Part shown: one piece after another, positions 60,767 through 64,000 of the stretch | Numbering within the stretch: position 1 is the stretch's first letter | How the letters are laid out: each line of letters starts with the position of its first letter | Assembly: GCA_016177705.1 (NCBI GenBank) | Contig: JACOUT010000022.1 | Location: 1-64,000, forward strand | Length of the DNA: 64,000 nt | From: Deltaproteobacteria bacterium | GTDB lineage: Bacteria; Myxococcota; UBA727; VGSZ01 | Direction of reading: 5' to 3' | The notes under the pieces: generated by a model | Seen by the model: the letters and a program-made list of their open reading frames with translations, nothing else | The model's database searches: none | What the model was told of the DNA's origin: nothing | Translations under genes and position numbers: made by a program

Positions 60767-61954
60767 CTACCGCAAATCGCCGGTCACGCGGATACCGCCA
60801 CCGGTGACGCTCTCGCTCGCGCGGCGCACGCCGTCGGCGCGCACGCCGATGCCGAGGGCGCCGGTGTCGCTGACCTCGAGCACCACGGCGCCGCTCGTCT
60901 GCGCGGCCGCGACCTCTTCGATGGCGCCAACCCGCTCGGCCGAGAACAGCTCGGCGAGCGAGACGTGCAGATCGATGGGCAGCACCTCGTCGCCGGCGAT
61001 GTCGGCCGCGAGCAGCTCGTCGGCTGGTACGCGCATCGTGAAGGGCGCGTTCAACAGGAGCAGGAAGGGCACCGGCGTGGTGAAGGTGCGCCCGTCCGGC
61101 TCGAGGGCGTCCGCAAACCCGATGCGGCCGCCGGGCTTGGCGGGGTTGCCGTCAGGATCACCGTCCGCCGTGCCCGCGCTCGCCCAGTGGGCGTCGTCGG
61201 CCGCCCTGCCTTTGGGGTGCGCAGGGTTGCCGTCGGGATCGCCGTCCGCCTCGGTGCCCGACCCAGGCTTCGGGTCGGCCGGGTTGCCGTCGGGATCGCC
61301 GTCGTTCTCCGGCTCCGGGCCGGCGGGGGTACCGTCCGGGTCGCCGTCGGCGCGGGTGCAGTCGGCCGGGTTGCCGTCCGGGTCGCCGTCGCACTCGTTG
61401 CCGAAGCCGCCCGCCTGCGTGCTCATCAGCACGTAGCCGTGCACGTACGCCGTGTGGTCGACCAAGTTGGCGAGATCGACGCCGGTGGCCTGCTCGAGCG
61501 CCTCGCGCGCGTGATCGACGAGCGCGAAGGGCGAGAAACCAAAATCGAGCGCAGCGTCGGCGCCGTCGTCGTGCAGCACCCACGCGCGCGCGCCACCGAG
61601 CACGTCGCCAAAGCCGTCCGCCGAGGCGATGTCGTAGCGGAACAACAGCGGGCCGACGTTGTCAGCGTCGCTGGCGAGCACGTCGTGCGCGCCGCTGTCG
61701 CCGCCGAGCTGCACCACCGTCGGGGCGTGGAACAGCACCTCGTCGACCACGATGCGATCGTGCGCCCGCTGGCCGAGCTCGACGGCGCCGTCCATGACCA
61801 CGCGCGGCTCGACCGCCACCCGGCGCGCGTCCGACGCCATCGTGGTGTCCACCGGCGCGTAGCAGCCGGCCGCCCCGCCGACGCCACAGAGCACGACGGC
61901 GCGCGCCAACTGCGCGCCCTTCGTCGTCCGTGTGGTGCCGAGAAGTCGAGACAT
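60767..61954 (-). CDS. Lipoprotein with DGDPDGNPA repeats
   Basis: 395 aa. The lipoprotein signal is VVLCGVGGAAGC. The N-terminal 170 residues form a beta-rich domain of unknown kind. Residues about 185-275 carry five copies of a DGDPDGNPA-type unit separated by 16-27 residues, with Asp spacing like a calcium-binding loop. A second beta-rich domain (TPVPFLLLLNAPFTMRVPADELLAADIAGDEVLPIDLHVSL) closes the protein. It starts at ATG 61954, six bases after TAGGGT, with no ribosome site. No family recognised. Confidence 0.8.
   Translation of the reverse strand: MSRLLGTTRTTKGAQLARAVVLCGVGGAAGCYAPVDTTMASDARRVAVEPRVVMDGAVELGQRAHDRIVVDEVLFHAPTVVQLGGDSGAHDVLASDADNVGPLLFRYDIASADGFGDVLGGARAWVLHDDGADAALDFGFSPFALVDHAREALEQATGVDLANLVDHTAYVHGYVLMSTQAGGFGNECDGDPDGNPADCTRADGDPDGTPAGPEPENDGDPDGNPADPKPGSGTEADGDPDGNPAHPKGRAADDAHWASAGTADGDPDGNPAKPGGRIGFADALEPDGRTFTTPVPFLLLLNAPFTMRVPADELLAADIAGDEVLPIDLHVSLAELFSAERVGAIEEVAAAQTSGAVVLEVSDTGALGIGVRADGVRRASESVTGGGIRVTGDLR
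61130..61405 (-). repeat. Five DGDPDGNPA-coding repeats
   Basis: Imperfect copies of a roughly 27-base unit (plus-strand form GGGTTGCCGTCGGGATCGCC) occur near 61141, 61225, 61285, 61330 and 61375. One copy reads DGDPDGTPA. Confidence 0.9.
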
Positions 61955-61966
61955 TACCGCACCCTA
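61952..61966 (-). promoter_or_regulatory. Leaderless -10 element (TAGGGT) with ATG start
   Basis: On the minus strand TAGGGT (61966-61961) is followed by six bases and ATG at 61954. No ribosome site. Confidence 0.55.
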
Positions 61967-62067
61967 CCCGCGACCGATCGTAGATCGATCAGCGCCTGGA
62001 ACCCAAGCACCGATGACTGCAAACGACATACCCGGCGACCGTTCGTGCGAGCCGAGCCCGGCAGATG

Positions 62068-64000
<1,933 letters not shown>

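Overview
The window is very GC-rich (roughly 70% by eye) and reads as a chromosomal segment of a Myxococcota-type bacterium. The evidence is the cysteine-rich 'CGDGVLETGEEQCDDGN' (DUF4215-like) modules, three C-terminal tails of the MYXO-CTERM kind (Gly-Cys, hydrophobic helix, Arg cluster), two Ser/Thr kinases of the HRD(I/V)SP(H/Q)N type, PilZ, HDOD and PEGA proteins, and many secreted Gly-rich and lipoprotein genes. I saw no rRNA, tRNA, CRISPR array, insertion sequence or prophage.

Layout. 1-12.3 kb: secreted proteins with long Gly-Glu dipeptide tracts (start of window, 4193, 10749), interleaved with a PutA-type proline catabolic enzyme, a 526-aa orphan, a SnoaL-like protein, a TIGR00027-type methyltransferase and an M23 peptidase. 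12.4-20.3 kb: transketolase, a divergent pair of paralogous polytopic GT-C-like membrane proteins, a methyltransferase coupled to a transglutaminase-like protein, and an HDOD protein. 20.3-25.6 kb: 2Fe-2S ferredoxin, M32 carboxypeptidase, a beta-propeller lipoprotein with a clear terminator, and a VapC/Phd-type toxin-antitoxin pair. 25.6-32.1 kb: a large glycosidase-like lipoprotein divergent from a two-gene lipid oxidation operon. The operon encodes close counterparts of the eukaryotic peroxisomal proteins MFE-2 (HSD17B4) and SCPx thiolase. 32.2-41 kb: membrane protein, PilZ protein, type IV pilin, a 1169-aa NHL/MYXO-CTERM protein and an FG-GAP lipoprotein. 41-49.2 kb: kinase, UGT-type glycosyltransferase, DUF1801 protein, membrane protein and the 2-oxoacid:ferredoxin oxidoreductase KorAB. 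49.3-60 kb: a four-gene operon with 4-base stop/start overlaps (2076-aa surface protein, PEGA protein, kelch-like lipoprotein, Ser/Thr kinase). 60-64 kb: MazEF-like pair, a DGDPDGNP-repeat lipoprotein and a sigma-54 activator cut by the window end.

Two regulatory patterns stand out. First, a 16-bp palindrome with consensus TTGACNCCCGNGTCAA occurs twice before the MFE-2/thiolase operon and once before korAB. The three copies agree at 14 of 16 positions, which suggests a shared regulator linking fatty/sterol-type beta-oxidation with 2-oxoacid oxidation. Second, at least eight genes lack a Shine-Dalgarno sequence and instead have a TANNNT hexamer 5-7 bases before the start codon, three of them with a TTGC-type -35 at 16-17 bp. 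This indicates leaderless transcription and also settles several start codons. Genes outside this group usually show a normal GGAG-type ribosome site or overlap the upstream stop.
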